Shown: piece after piece, positions 6,437-12,694 of the stretch
Layout: every line of letters begins with the position of its first letter
Numbering within the stretch: position 1 is the stretch's first letter
Assembly: GCA_021799945.1 (NCBI GenBank)
Contig: JAJYZK010000042.1
Location: forward strand, 1 to 12,694
Direction: 5' to 3'
DNA: 12,694 nt
DNA from: Acidobacteriota bacterium
Lineage (GTDB): Bacteria > Acidobacteriota > Terriglobia > Terriglobales > Acidobacteriaceae
Notes under the pieces: generated by a model
Database searches by the model: none
What the model was told of the DNA's origin: nothing
What the model saw: the letters and a program-made list of their open reading frames with translations, nothing else
Made by a program: the position numbers and the translations under genes

Positions 6437-6481
6437 GGACCGGTTCGGCCCGGACTGGTTTGGCCCAGACTGGTTTGGCAA
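6437..6481 (+). repeat. Three 15-bp tandem repeats in the rpoA-rplQ spacer
   Basis: Three consecutive 15-base units, GGACCGGTTCGGCCC (6437-6451), GGACTGGTTTGGCCC (6452-6466) and AGACTGGTTTGGCAA (6467-6481), are followed by a partial fourth starting GGAC. They lie between the post-rpoA hairpin and the rplQ ribosome site. An open frame runs through them from 6415 in the rplQ frame, but rplQ homology begins only at 6511, so I treat them as noncoding. Confidence 0.85.
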
Positions 6482-6510
6482 GGACGGGATTTGAAGGAAA
6501 GAGAATCGCC

Positions 6511-6981
6511 ATGCGCCATCGCAACGCAGGTTACAAACTCGGACGCAATACCAGTCATCGCCGCGCTCTGCTGCGCAATCTGGTGACATCCATTCTTCTC
6601 GAGGACAGGGTGGAAACGACCATCGCCAAGGCCAAGGCCGCTCGCCCTCATGTGGAGAAGCTGATTACCCTGGGCAAGAAGGGCGACCTCCATTCGCGGC
6701 GGCAGGCCTTGTCCTATCTGCAGACCAGGGAGGCCGTTTCCCGTCTGTTCGAGACGGTCGCCCCGCGCTATGGCGACCGCCAGGGCGGCTATCTGCGGAT
6801 CGTGCGCACCGGCTTCCAGCCGGGCGACGGAGCGGAGAAGGCGTTTATCGAGTTGCTGGGCTCGGAAAAGCAGCTCGATGAGAAGCGCCAGAAGCGTGCG
6901 GAGGCGCGGGCCAAGCGCCGGGAAGAAATGGACAAGGCCATGTCCGAGGCTCCTCCGGAGGGCGGCGCCTCGCCCGCGTAA
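6511..6981 (+). CDS. rplQ: 50S ribosomal protein L17
   Basis: L17 lies near the peptide exit tunnel of the large subunit. The product is 156 residues from ATG 6511 and starts with the family signature MRHRNAGYKLGR. It continues with HRRALLRNLVTSILLEDRVETTIAKAK split over residues 16-42 and the GGYLRIVRTGFQPGDGAEKAFIEL region, which ends near residue 116. The last ~40 residues are a charged, Lys/Arg/Glu-rich extension absent from the short E. coli form. AAGGA at 6494-6498 is the likely ribosome site. An upstream in-frame TTG at 6415 is rejected because it would translate the tandem repeats. This is the last gene of the ribosomal block. Confidence 0.97.
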   Translation: MRHRNAGYKLGRNTSHRRALLRNLVTSILLEDRVETTIAKAKAARPHVEKLITLGKKGDLHSRRQALSYLQTREAVSRLFETVAPRYGDRQGGYLRIVRTGFQPGDGAEKAFIELLGSEKQLDEKRQKRAEARAKRREEMDKAMSEAPPEGGASPA

Positions 6982-6996
6982 GCCGGCGGAAGTTGC

Positions 6997-7023
6997 TCCG
7001 GTGGCTTCGACCCACCGGACTTT
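6997..7023 (+). terminator. Likely terminator between convergent rplQ and guaB
   Basis: TCCGGTGG (6997-7004) and CCACCGGA (7012-7019) form a perfect 8-bp stem with the 7-base loop CTTCGAC, followed by C and TTT. It starts 15 bases after the rplQ stop and lies 17 bases beyond the guaB stop. The short T-stretch is on the plus-strand side only, so it best fits ending the rplQ transcript. It is a weaker terminator than the one at 8858-8883. Confidence 0.6.
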
Positions 7024-7036
7024 ACTCCAGGCGACG

Positions 7037-8557
7037 TTACTCTACGTGATAGTTCGGGGCCTCGCGGGTGATGATCACGTCGTGCACGTGGCTTTCCCGG
7101 AGACCGGCGCTGGAGATGCGCATAAAGCGCGATTTTTCCTGGAGCTCCTGGATGGTGTTGCATCCAAGGTAGCCCATCCCCGAGCGCAAGCCGCCCACGA
7201 GCTGGTAGACCATCGCCTCCAGCGGTCCCCGATGCGGCACGCGGCCCTCGATCCCTTCCGGGACGAACTTGGCCAGCCGGTTCTCGCCATTGCGCTCCCG
7301 CGCCACCACCCCCTGCGAGTCAGGCGCCTCCTCGATATCCGCTTTCCCCTGGAAATACCGTTCCCCGGAGCCCTGCGCCATGGCGGAGAGCGAGCCCATG
7401 CCGCGGTAGGTCTTGAAGCTTCTTCCCTGATACAGAATCATCTCTCCCGGGCTTTCGTCCACTCCGGCGAAGAGCGAGCCGATCATCACAGCGCTGGCTC
7501 CGGCGGCGATCGCCTTGGTGACGTCGCCGGAGTACTTGATGCCGCCGTCGGCAATTACCGGAACGTTGTGTTCCTTCGCGGCGCGATAGCATTCGGCGAT
7601 CGCCGTAATCTGCGGCATGCCGGCCCCGGTAACCATGCGCGTGGTGCAGATGGAGCCCGGTCCGATGCCGACCTTGATGGTGTCGGCTCCGGCGTCGATC
7701 AGGGCCCGGGCTCCGTCGTAGGTGGCGACGTTGCCGGCCATGAGGGCGACCTGCGGAAAGCGGCTCCGCACCTGCCGGACGGCTTCGAGGACGCGAGAGG
7801 AGTGTCCATGGGCCGAGTCGATGGAGAGCACGTCGACGCGGAGACGGACCAACTCCATGGCGCGCTCCAGATAATCCCCCGTCGCGCCGATGGCCGCGCC
7901 CACCAGCAGGCGGCCCTGGAGATCCTTGGCCGCGTTGGGGTATTTCAGCTTCTTCTGGATGTCTTTTACCGTGATCAGGCCTTTCAGTTCATAGTCGCCG
8001 TTGACAACCAGCAGTTTCTCCACGCGGTGCGTGTGCAGGATCTGCTCTGCCTCCTCCAGCGTGGTGCCCACGGGGACGGTGATGAGGTTCTTCCGGGTCA
8101 TCACCTCTCCGATGGGAATGTCCGTGCGGGTCTCGAAGCGCAGATCGCGGTTCGTCAGGATGCCAACCAGCTTTTTCCCGCGGGTGACGGGGACGCCGGA
8201 GATTTTATAGCGCCGCATCACCTCCAGGGCGTCGGAGATGGGTTGCTGCGGCTCGATGGTGACCGGATCGACGATCATGCCGCTCTCCGAGCGTTTGACC
8301 TTGTCCACTTCGCCGGCCTGCTGTTCGATGGTGAGATTGCGATGGATGACGCCGAGACCGCCCTGCTGGGCCATGGCGATCGCCAGCTTGGATTCGGTGA
8401 CCGTGTCCATGGCGGCGGAGAGCAACGGGGTGTTGAGCGGGATGGTCCGCGTAAGTCGGGTCTGCGTGCTGACCTGAGCGGGCGCCACCTCGCTGTATGC
8501 GGGAACGAGGAGAACGTCGTCAAACGTGAGCGCTTCGGGTACGGGGCTTTGAATCAT
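7037..8557 (-). CDS. guaB: Inosine-5'-monophosphate dehydrogenase
   Basis: GuaB oxidises IMP to XMP with NAD+, the committed step of GMP synthesis, in the cytoplasm. The 506-residue length is normal. N-terminal barrel motifs include EALTFDDVLLVP (8-19) and LLSAAMDTVTE (45-55). Two CBS domains occupy about 94-205 and are the usual site of purine nucleotide regulation. The catalytic loop GIGPGSICTTR has Cys304 and Thr306, GGIKYSGD follows (338-345), and the mobile flap contains Arg400-Tyr401 and PEGIEGRVP (433-441). No strong Shine-Dalgarno precedes the ATG, although the N-terminus fits the family. The gene is convergent with rplQ and divergent from rimP, so it is its own transcription unit. 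Whether guaA is nearby cannot be seen. Confidence 0.98.
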   Translation of the reverse strand: MIQSPVPEALTFDDVLLVPAYSEVAPAQVSTQTRLTRTIPLNTPLLSAAMDTVTESKLAIAMAQQGGLGVIHRNLTIEQQAGEVDKVKRSESGMIVDPVTIEPQQPISDALEVMRRYKISGVPVTRGKKLVGILTNRDLRFETRTDIPIGEVMTRKNLITVPVGTTLEEAEQILHTHRVEKLLVVNGDYELKGLITVKDIQKKLKYPNAAKDLQGRLLVGAAIGATGDYLERAMELVRLRVDVLSIDSAHGHSSRVLEAVRQVRSRFPQVALMAGNVATYDGARALIDAGADTIKVGIGPGSICTTRMVTGAGMPQITAIAECYRAAKEHNVPVIADGGIKYSGDVTKAIAAGASAVMIGSLFAGVDESPGEMILYQGRSFKTYRGMGSLSAMAQGSGERYFQGKADIEEAPDSQGVVARERNGENRLAKFVPEGIEGRVPHRGPLEAMVYQLVGGLRSGMGYLGCNTIQELQEKSRFMRISSAGLRESHVHDVIITREAPNYHVE

Positions 8558-8606
8558 ACGGAGAATTTGCCGGCCATTCGACGCCGTTTCGCACCTTCAA
8601 AAATTG

Positions 8607-8612
8607 ATTGTA
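8607..8612 (-). promoter_or_regulatory. Possible -10 element for guaB
   Basis: On the minus strand TACAAT lies about 50 bases upstream of the guaB ATG, giving a leader of roughly 40-45 bases. The hexamer is one change from the consensus TATAAT. The region 17 bases further upstream (CTCATC) does not resemble a -35 box, so the call is weak. Confidence 0.3.
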
Positions 8613-8648
8613 GTTGAGCAAAGATACACGATGAGAGCCGGTATTTCC

Positions 8649-8724
8649 CGCGCTGCGCGCCGCAGCCGGAGCGGTCCGCTCTGCGGCCCAGCGGCGCGGA
8701 GCGCAGCGCGGCGTTTTTCGCCGC
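8649..8724. repeat. Nested GC-rich inverted repeats between guaB and rimP promoters
   Basis: CGCGCTGCGC (8649-8658) is the exact reverse complement of GCGCAGCGCG (8701-8710). Inside it, GCCGCA (8659-8664) pairs with TGCGGC (8682-8687) and GAGCG (8669-8673) with CGCTC (8677-8681). Overlapping the right end, GCGGCG (8708-8713) and CGCCGC (8719-8724) flank TTTTT. The fold works on either strand. It may be a transcribed leader structure, a repeat-family copy or a supercoiling barrier; which one cannot be told from one copy. Confidence 0.55.
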
Positions 8725-8761
8725 TTGCCGCGCATAGATAGGATTGGAGATAGGGTCGGAG

Positions 8762-8790
8762 TTGAAGTTTTGCGGGTCGCCAAGTAAACT
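8762..8790 (+). promoter_or_regulatory. Predicted sigma70-type promoter for rimP-nusA-infB
   Basis: TTGAAG (8762-8767), a 17-base spacer and TAAACT (8785-8790) match the housekeeping promoter layout, with four of six consensus bases in each hexamer. Transcription would begin near 8797 and give a leader of about 180 bases before rimP. This leader includes the terminator at 8858-8883. It is the best promoter-like pair I found upstream of rimP on this strand. Confidence 0.55.
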
Positions 8791-8857
8791 GAACCAGCAT
8801 ACGCTTTGATCCCTTTACCCTGCGGCAGGCGCGCCGGCGGGGAAACACGGAGATACG

Positions 8858-8883
8858 AGTGGGCGAAAGCCCACTTTTCTTTT
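8858..8883 (+). terminator. Intrinsic terminator inside the rimP leader (attenuator candidate)
   Basis: AGTGGGC (8858-8864), a GAAA tetraloop and GCCCACT (8869-8875) form a perfect 7-bp stem, with TTTTCTTTT at 8875-8883. This is a textbook rho-independent terminator on the plus strand. The only gene to its left is guaB on the other strand, so it cannot serve an upstream plus-strand gene. It lies between the predicted promoter (8762-8790) and the rimP ATG (8976), which suggests premature termination of the rimP-nusA-infB message or the end of a ~85-base small RNA. The hairpin is seen; its regulatory role is inference. Confidence 0.8.
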
Positions 8884-8927
8884 GGTTGATTTTTTGCGGG
8901 GAACGGGCGCGGCGCCTCAAACGGCGA

Positions 8928-8947
8928 GCGGCTCTCCGCGGAGCCGC
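8928..8947 (+). promoter_or_regulatory. GC-rich hairpin before the rimP start
   Basis: GCGGCTC (8928-8934) and GAGCCGC (8941-8947) form a perfect 7-bp stem around TCCGCG, 28 bases before the rimP ATG and just before AGGA (8959-8962). It could affect ribosome access or act as an anti-structure partner for the leader; no direct evidence favours either. Confidence 0.35.
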
Positions 8948-8975
8948 GGCGCGGCCGCAGGACGAGTCGGCGTGT

Positions 8976-9623
8976 ATGGCATTCGATTTCGAGCGAATCC
9001 GGCGGGCTGCGGATCGGGTGGCGGGGTCCTTCGGGCTGGACGTGGTGGAGATCGAATCTCTGGGCGGGGGCAGGAATCGGCTGCTCCGCGTCTTGATCGA
9101 GAAAACGGCCGAGCGGCGCGCCTTCCTTGCCGGCCAGGCTGCGGAAGAGCGAGCCCGGGCGGAGGCGCCCGGCGCGGAGGGGAGGGCCGGCGGCTCGCAC
9201 GGCGCAGGCGGGTCCGCGTCGCACGATCCCATGCTGCGGGACGGTCTTTCGCCGGAGCAGCATTCCTGGGTGACGCACGACGACTGCGAATGCTTCAGCC
9301 GCGATTTCAGCGTGCTGCTGGATGTGGAAGAACTGGTGAGCGGCGACTCGTATACGCTGGAGGTCTCCTCGCCGGGATTGGATCGCAGACTCCGGAGCCG
9401 CGCGGATTTTGAGCGTTTTGCGGGCAGCTTGGTGAAAGTCCGCACCTTCGCGCCCATTGCCGGCAACCGGCATTGGCGGGGAAGATTGACGGAAGTGACG
9501 GCCGGCGGCATTGTCTTGAGCGTGGCGGCGAACGATCGCGGCCGCGGGCGCAGTTCGCCCCCGGCCGACCTGGAGATCGCGCTGGAAAATATCGAGAAGG
9601 CGAATCTCGATCCGCAGTTTTAG
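8976..9623 (+). CDS. rimP: Ribosome maturation factor RimP with a large internal insertion
   Basis: RimP assists late 30S assembly. The 215-residue product has the N-terminal alpha/beta domain (about 1-130) with LDVVEIESLGGGRNRLLRVLIEK (split over 21-43), DDCECFSRDFSVLLD (102-116) and the signature YTLEVSSPGLDR (126-137). The C-terminal Sm-like domain follows (about 138-210). Family members are normally about 150-160 residues. The excess is a ~50-residue Ala/Glu/Gly-rich insertion at about 45-98, exactly between the LIEK strand and VTHDDCE, which are normally joined by a few residues. ATG 8976 fits the family N-terminus. An in-frame GTG at 8859 lies in the terminator stem and is rejected. AGGA at 8959-8962 is a distant ribosome site. 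Confidence 0.95.
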   Translation: MAFDFERIRRAADRVAGSFGLDVVEIESLGGGRNRLLRVLIEKTAERRAFLAGQAAEERARAEAPGAEGRAGGSHGAGGSASHDPMLRDGLSPEQHSWVTHDDCECFSRDFSVLLDVEELVSGDSYTLEVSSPGLDRRLRSRADFERFAGSLVKVRTFAPIAGNRHWRGRLTEVTAGGIVLSVAANDRGRGRSSPPADLEIALENIEKANLDPQF

Positions 9624-9677
9624 GAAAACCAGCAACTACCGATCCGGCTTGCCCGGAATCGGAAGAAGAGAGAAGTC

Positions 9678-11216
9678 ATGGCGAGTGCGCTGTATCAGAC
9701 GATCGAAGCGTTGAGCCGGGATAAAGGGATCGATCCGGAGATCGTAGTTGCCGCGGTGGAGGACGCCATCGCATTGGCGACCCGCAAGTATTACAAGACG
9801 CAGGAAAACATGCGCGCTGAGCTGGACAGGGACTCGGGCGAGATCCGGGCCTATGTGTACAAGAGCGTGGTCGGGGGCGAGGAGCCGTTGGAGGATCCGC
9901 TGAATCAGATCGCGCTTGAAGAGGCGCGGGCGCTGGCGCCCGATGTGGAAGTGGGCGGCGAGATTCGCTATTACAAGCCGACGGATGTGCTGGGGCGCAT
10001 CGCGGCGCAGATGGCCAAGCAGTTGATCTTCCAGAAGGTGCGCGAGGCGGAGCGGGACACGATCTACAAGGAGTATGCGCACCGGCTGAACGAAGTGCTG
10101 ACTGCGACCGTGAAGCGGGTCGAGATGCAAGACGTGATCTTCGACCTGGGCAAGGCCGAGGCCCGGATGCCCAAACGCGAGCAATCGCGGCTGGAGCAGT
10201 TTACGGTGGGGGAGAGGGTGCGGGTGGTGCTGCAGCGAGTGGACCGCGCGGCGAAAGGGCCCCAGGTGATCGTCTCCCGCGCCGCGCCGGAGCTGGTGCA
10301 GAGCCTGTTCCAGAGCGAAGTGCCGGAGATCTACGACAACACCGTCGTGATTCGGGCGATCGCCCGCGAGGCCGGGGAGCGCACCAAGATCGCAGTGGTC
10401 TCCCGGGACAAGGACGTGGATCCTGTCGGGGCATGCGTGGGAATGAAAGGCATGCGGGTGCAGTCGATCATTCGCGAGCTGCGCGGAGAGAAGATCGACA
10501 TCATCGAGTACAACGAGGAGATTACGGCCTTTGCCGAAAAGGCCCTGCAGCCGGCCAAAGTGAGCCGGGTCAGCATTACCGACCTCGGCGGGAAGCAAAT
10601 CGAAGTCATCGTGGACGACTCGCAGCTCTCCCTGGCCATCGGCAAGAAGGGGCAGAATGTCCGGCTGGCGGCCAAGCTCCTGGGCTGGAAGATCGACATC
10701 AAGAGCGAGGAAGAAAAGCGCCAGGAAGTGGAACAGCAGATGCAGGCGATGAGCGGCGGGCCCTCCACGCCCATTGAGCAGGTGACCGAACTCGGGGAGC
10801 AGATCATTCAGAAGCTGGTGGTGGCCGGCATCACGACGGTGGAGGCTCTGGCGGACATGACCCCGGAGCAATTGGAGGAAATTCCCGGAATCGGGGAAAA
10901 GACTCTGGAGAAGATCAGCGTGGCGGTCCGCCATTATTTTGGCGAATATGAGCCTGGAGAAGAGCGCGCGCCGGCGCCCGGGGCCGGTCCGGAGGCGGAG
11001 AGCGTGGCTGCGAAAGCCCTCTCCGGGGAGGACGGCTCGAAGCAAGATGCCGAGGATCTCCCGCTCGAGCCTGAGCGGACCGGCGACAGCCGGGAGGAAA
11101 CCTCCGGGGAAGAGGCAGTCTCCGGCGCGACTGCGGCGGAGACTGCCGTGGCTCGCGTGGAGCCGCCGGCGGAGCCGGGCGAGGGGCAGGGTCAGGTCGG
11201 GGAAGGCGAGTCGTAG
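9678..11216 (+). CDS. nusA: Transcription termination/antitermination factor NusA
   Basis: NusA binds RNA polymerase near the RNA exit channel and controls pausing, intrinsic termination and antitermination. The 512-residue product has the RNAP-binding domain (1-127), an S1 domain (about 135-200) and KH1 with the GMKG loop (255-258, within DPVGACVGMKGMR). KH2 with the GKKG loop (322-325) follows. One helix-hairpin-helix region (about 370-420) includes EIPGIGEKTLEKI. A low-complexity acidic tail of ~90 residues (423-512) ends the protein. The ATG has purine-rich AGAAGAGAGAAG just upstream. It follows rimP by 54 bases, the usual rimP-nusA-infB order. Confidence 0.97.
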   Translation: MASALYQTIEALSRDKGIDPEIVVAAVEDAIALATRKYYKTQENMRAELDRDSGEIRAYVYKSVVGGEEPLEDPLNQIALEEARALAPDVEVGGEIRYYKPTDVLGRIAAQMAKQLIFQKVREAERDTIYKEYAHRLNEVLTATVKRVEMQDVIFDLGKAEARMPKREQSRLEQFTVGERVRVVLQRVDRAAKGPQVIVSRAAPELVQSLFQSEVPEIYDNTVVIRAIAREAGERTKIAVVSRDKDVDPVGACVGMKGMRVQSIIRELRGEKIDIIEYNEEITAFAEKALQPAKVSRVSITDLGGKQIEVIVDDSQLSLAIGKKGQNVRLAAKLLGWKIDIKSEEEKRQEVEQQMQAMSGGPSTPIEQVTELGEQIIQKLVVAGITTVEALADMTPEQLEEIPGIGEKTLEKISVAVRHYFGEYEPGEERAPAPGAGPEAESVAAKALSGEDGSKQDAEDLPLEPERTGDSREETSGEEAVSGATAAETAVARVEPPAEPGEGQGQVGEGES

Positions 11217-11353
11217 CGTTGCAATGGCGGGGATTTCCGCGGGCGCACATTCCTCGTTTTCGGGGGATAATGGTAGCGGCGGTGCATCCCACGGCCGTGA
11301 GGTTGCCATGAGAGTCTGAGGGACGGTGGGAAGGGCGCGGCAAAAAGGGACGG
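11217..11353 (+). other. nusA-infB spacer without ylxR or L7Ae-like gene
   Basis: Many bacteria carry ylxR (rnpM) and sometimes a ribosomal L7Ae-like gene between nusA and infB. Here the 137-base spacer encodes nothing recognisable. A 31-codon frame (11224-11319) has no supported ribosome site and resembles no known protein. Confidence 0.6.
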
Positions 11354-12694
11354 ATGAGCAAAGTTCGAATTAACGATTTAGCGCGCGAGCTGGAAGTGAA
11401 GAGCCGGGCGATCCTGGACGCACTTGCGGAAGTCGCCGTTACGGAGAAAAAGACACACTCCAGCTCCCTCGAGGCGGACGAGGCCGAGCGAGTGCGCCAA
11501 TATTTTCAGCGGGTTGGCAGGAACGCTGGGGGCCCGGCGAAGCCGGAGGCAGAGCCGAAGCAAAGGATCGACTGGTCCCAGGTATCCAAGCCCGGCGACG
11601 TGCTAAAGGCAATCCAGCGGAGTAGAGAGGGGGCAGTGGTGGAGGCGCCGGGCAGGAGCGCCCCTACGGCCCCGCAAATGGTGGCGGCAAAAACCGTCTC
11701 CTCCGGTCCTGTTGCGGGGGCGGCGGCTCCGCCTGCGGCTTCCCGCCCGCAGCCCCCGGCTCCGGTTCAACCCGCGCCTCCCGCGCCGCAGGCTTCGGGG
11801 CTGGCGGCGGCTCCGATCCCGGCACGCCCAACTCCGCCCGTGCAGACGGCTCCATCGGTGACGCCTGCTGCCGGCCGGCCGCCGATTCCTCCCCCTCCAG
11901 CGCCGCGAAAGATCGTACCCCAGCCTCGGCAGGAACCGCGGATTGTGGCTGCGGCTCCGCCCGCTGCGCCGGCGATCGCCAGCCGGCCTCCGGTGGGGCC
12001 GGTGGTGGCCAAGCCTCCGATCGCCGCCGCTACGCCCGCAGAGCCGCGTCCGTCCGCTCCGGCCAGCCAGGCCGGAGCGCCCGCTCCGCCGAGCGTGCCG
12101 ACGCCGATCGAATTGGAAGCTCATCCGCCGGCTCCCCCGGTCATCCACGCGGCAGCCCCGGCAGCGGCGTCTCCGGCTCCTGGGATCCCCGTGAGCGAGC
12201 CGCCGGCCGTCGATCCTCCGGCGCCGGAGGCGCGCGCCGCCGCGCCGCGACGGGTGATACTGCCGCATACCGGGCCGCGGCCGGTGTATACGGCGCCCCC
12301 GGCGGAGCCGCAGCCCATTCGCCCGGCGGCCGCGTCGCCTCAGGCCCCGGGACCCGGCATTCAGCGAGGGCGGCCGATCTTCGATCGCGGCCGTCCCTCC
12401 GCCGCGCCGGGAATGGCCCCCAGGCCGCAACCCGACGGCGCGCCCGGAGCGCGCCGGCCCATGCATCCCACCCGGAGCCAGCCTGGCGGACCGCCCGGGG
12501 CCCCCGGCCGTCCGGGCTTTGGCCCGGCCCGGCCCGGCTTCGGCGCCCGTCCTGGATTCGGACCACGCCCGGGCGCGGGCGGCGCCGGAGGGCTCATGCC
12601 TCCTCCAGGCGAGGCCCCCCGTCCGCAAAGACCCGGTCCGCAGCAGCGACGCGGCCGCCAGCAGTACCCGAAGACCAAAGAAGGCCCGATGAAG
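11354..12694 (+). CDS. infB: Translation initiation factor IF-2, N-terminal part (cut by window end)
   Basis: IF-2 is the GTPase that places initiator tRNA on the 30S and promotes subunit joining. The frame is open from ATG 11354 to the last base, 447 codons, with no stop. Residues 1-50 (MSKVRINDLARELEVKSRAI onward) are the IF2_N domain. About residues 95-435 are Pro/Ala/Arg/Gly-rich low-complexity linker, with RPGFG at 386-390, 393-397 and 399-403. The visible end, YPKTKEGPMK, resembles the junction before the conserved GTPase half in acidobacterial IF-2. The G domain lies outside the window. The ribosome site is weak: AGGGA at 11346-11350 is only three bases from the ATG. Confidence 0.93.
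   Translation, partial: MSKVRINDLARELEVKSRAILDALAEVAVTEKKTHSSSLEADEAERVRQYFQRVGRNAGGPAKPEAEPKQRIDWSQVSKPGDVLKAIQRSREGAVVEAPGRSAPTAPQMVAAKTVSSGPVAGAAAPPAASRPQPPAPVQPAPPAPQASGLAAAPIPARPTPPVQTAPSVTPAAGRPPIPPPPAPRKIVPQPRQEPRIVAAAPPAAPAIASRPPVGPVVAKPPIAAATPAEPRPSAPASQAGAPAPPSVPTPIELEAHPPAPPVIHAAAPAAASPAPGIPVSEPPAVDPPAPEARAAAPRRVILPHTGPRPVYTAPPAEPQPIRPAAASPQAPGPGIQRGRPIFDRGRPSAAPGMAPRPQPDGAPGARRPMHPTRSQPGGPPGAPGRPGFGPARPGFGARPGFGPRPGAGGAGGLMPPPGEAPRPQRPGPQQRRGRQQYPKTKEGPMK

Larger units (their letters stand above)
8558..8975. other. 418-base noncoding divergent region between guaB and rimP
   Basis: No credible gene was found here on either strand. It contains a possible guaB -10 element near 8607-8612, a GC-rich block of nested inverted repeats (8649-8724) and a sigma70-like promoter to the right (8762-8790). 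It also holds an intrinsic terminator (8858-8883), a T-tract (8890-8895) and a 7-bp hairpin (8928-8947) before rimP. No tRNA-like sequence was recognised, unlike E. coli where an initiator tRNA gene precedes rimP. Confidence 0.7.

Noticed and set aside
6415..6510. TTG 6415 as the rplQ start
   Set aside because: It would add the tandem-repeat peptide before the conserved MRHRNAGYKLGR start of L17.
4997..6589. 530-codon minus-strand frame over rpsD, rpoA and rplQ
   Set aside because: It crosses three genuine genes and their spacers and carries no recognisable motif.
6770..8617. 615-codon open frame on the plus strand across guaB
   Set aside because: It starts inside rplQ and runs antisense to guaB, whose protein is unmistakable. 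Long antisense frames are common in GC-rich DNA, and the product resembles nothing known.
8859..8975. GTG 8859 as the rimP start
   Set aside because: It would translate the terminator hairpin and add 39 residues not found in RimP.
8797..8975. Initiator tRNA gene upstream of rimP, as in E. coli metY
   Set aside because: No cloverleaf, T-loop GTTCRA-type sequence or CCA-adjacent acceptor stem was found.
11266..11271. GATAAT as a -10 box for an infB promoter
   Set aside because: The position 17 bases upstream reads GCGCAC, and no better -35 is within range.
9636..11309. 557-codon minus-strand frame over nusA
   Set aside because: Shadow of nusA codon bias; the plus-strand NusA has all its domains.
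11224..11319. 31-codon frame between nusA and infB, considered as a small gene or ylxR remnant
   Set aside because: No supported ribosome binding site and no resemblance to YlxR, which has a conserved GRG(A/V)Y-type motif absent here.
11603..12628. 341-codon minus-strand Arg/Gly-rich frame
   Set aside because: It is the complement of the Pro/Ala-rich IF-2 linker; GC-rich repeats leave all frames open.

Overview
This window is a GC-rich bacterial chromosome segment holding core translation, transcription and secretion genes. No mobile element, CRISPR array, tRNA or rRNA was recognised. The gene order, the form of the adenylate kinase (Cys4-type zinc lid, short insert after LDGYPRT), and the IF-2 with a long Pro/Ala-rich N-terminus leading into a TKEGPMK junction all fit Acidobacteriota, perhaps a Solibacter/Bryobacter-like member. 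That assignment is inference from remembered protein families, not a database search.

Layout: (1) 1-6981, plus strand: the distal part of the S10/spc/alpha ribosomal superoperon, in the order [possible rplO tail]-secY-adk-map-infA-rpmJ-rpsM-rpsK-rpsD-rpoA-rplQ. It ends at a hairpin at 6997-7019. (2) 7037-8557, minus strand: guaB (IMP dehydrogenase), convergent with rplQ. (3) 8558-8975: a 418-base noncoding divergent region. It holds a likely guaB -10 element, a strongly folded GC-rich block, a good sigma70-type promoter facing right, and an intrinsic terminator between that promoter and rimP. (4) 8976-12694, plus strand: rimP-nusA-infB, with infB cut by the window end after 447 codons.

How the genes work together: the first block makes ribosomal proteins (S13, S11, S4, L17, L36), initiation factor IF-1, RNA polymerase alpha, the SecY translocon channel, methionine aminopeptidase for N-terminal processing, and adenylate kinase for adenylate balance. 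The last block makes 30S maturation factor RimP, elongation/termination factor NusA and initiation factor IF-2. GuaB supplies guanine nucleotides and sits between the two blocks on the opposite strand.

No wholly new system was found. The items most worth a second look are regulatory or protein-level. They are a terminator inside the rimP-nusA-infB leader, a pair of mutually exclusive perfect hairpins in the rpsD-rpoA spacer, 15-bp tandem repeats in two ribosomal spacers, a RimP with a ~50-residue insertion, and an adenylate kinase whose near-invariant TGD motif reads TGG.
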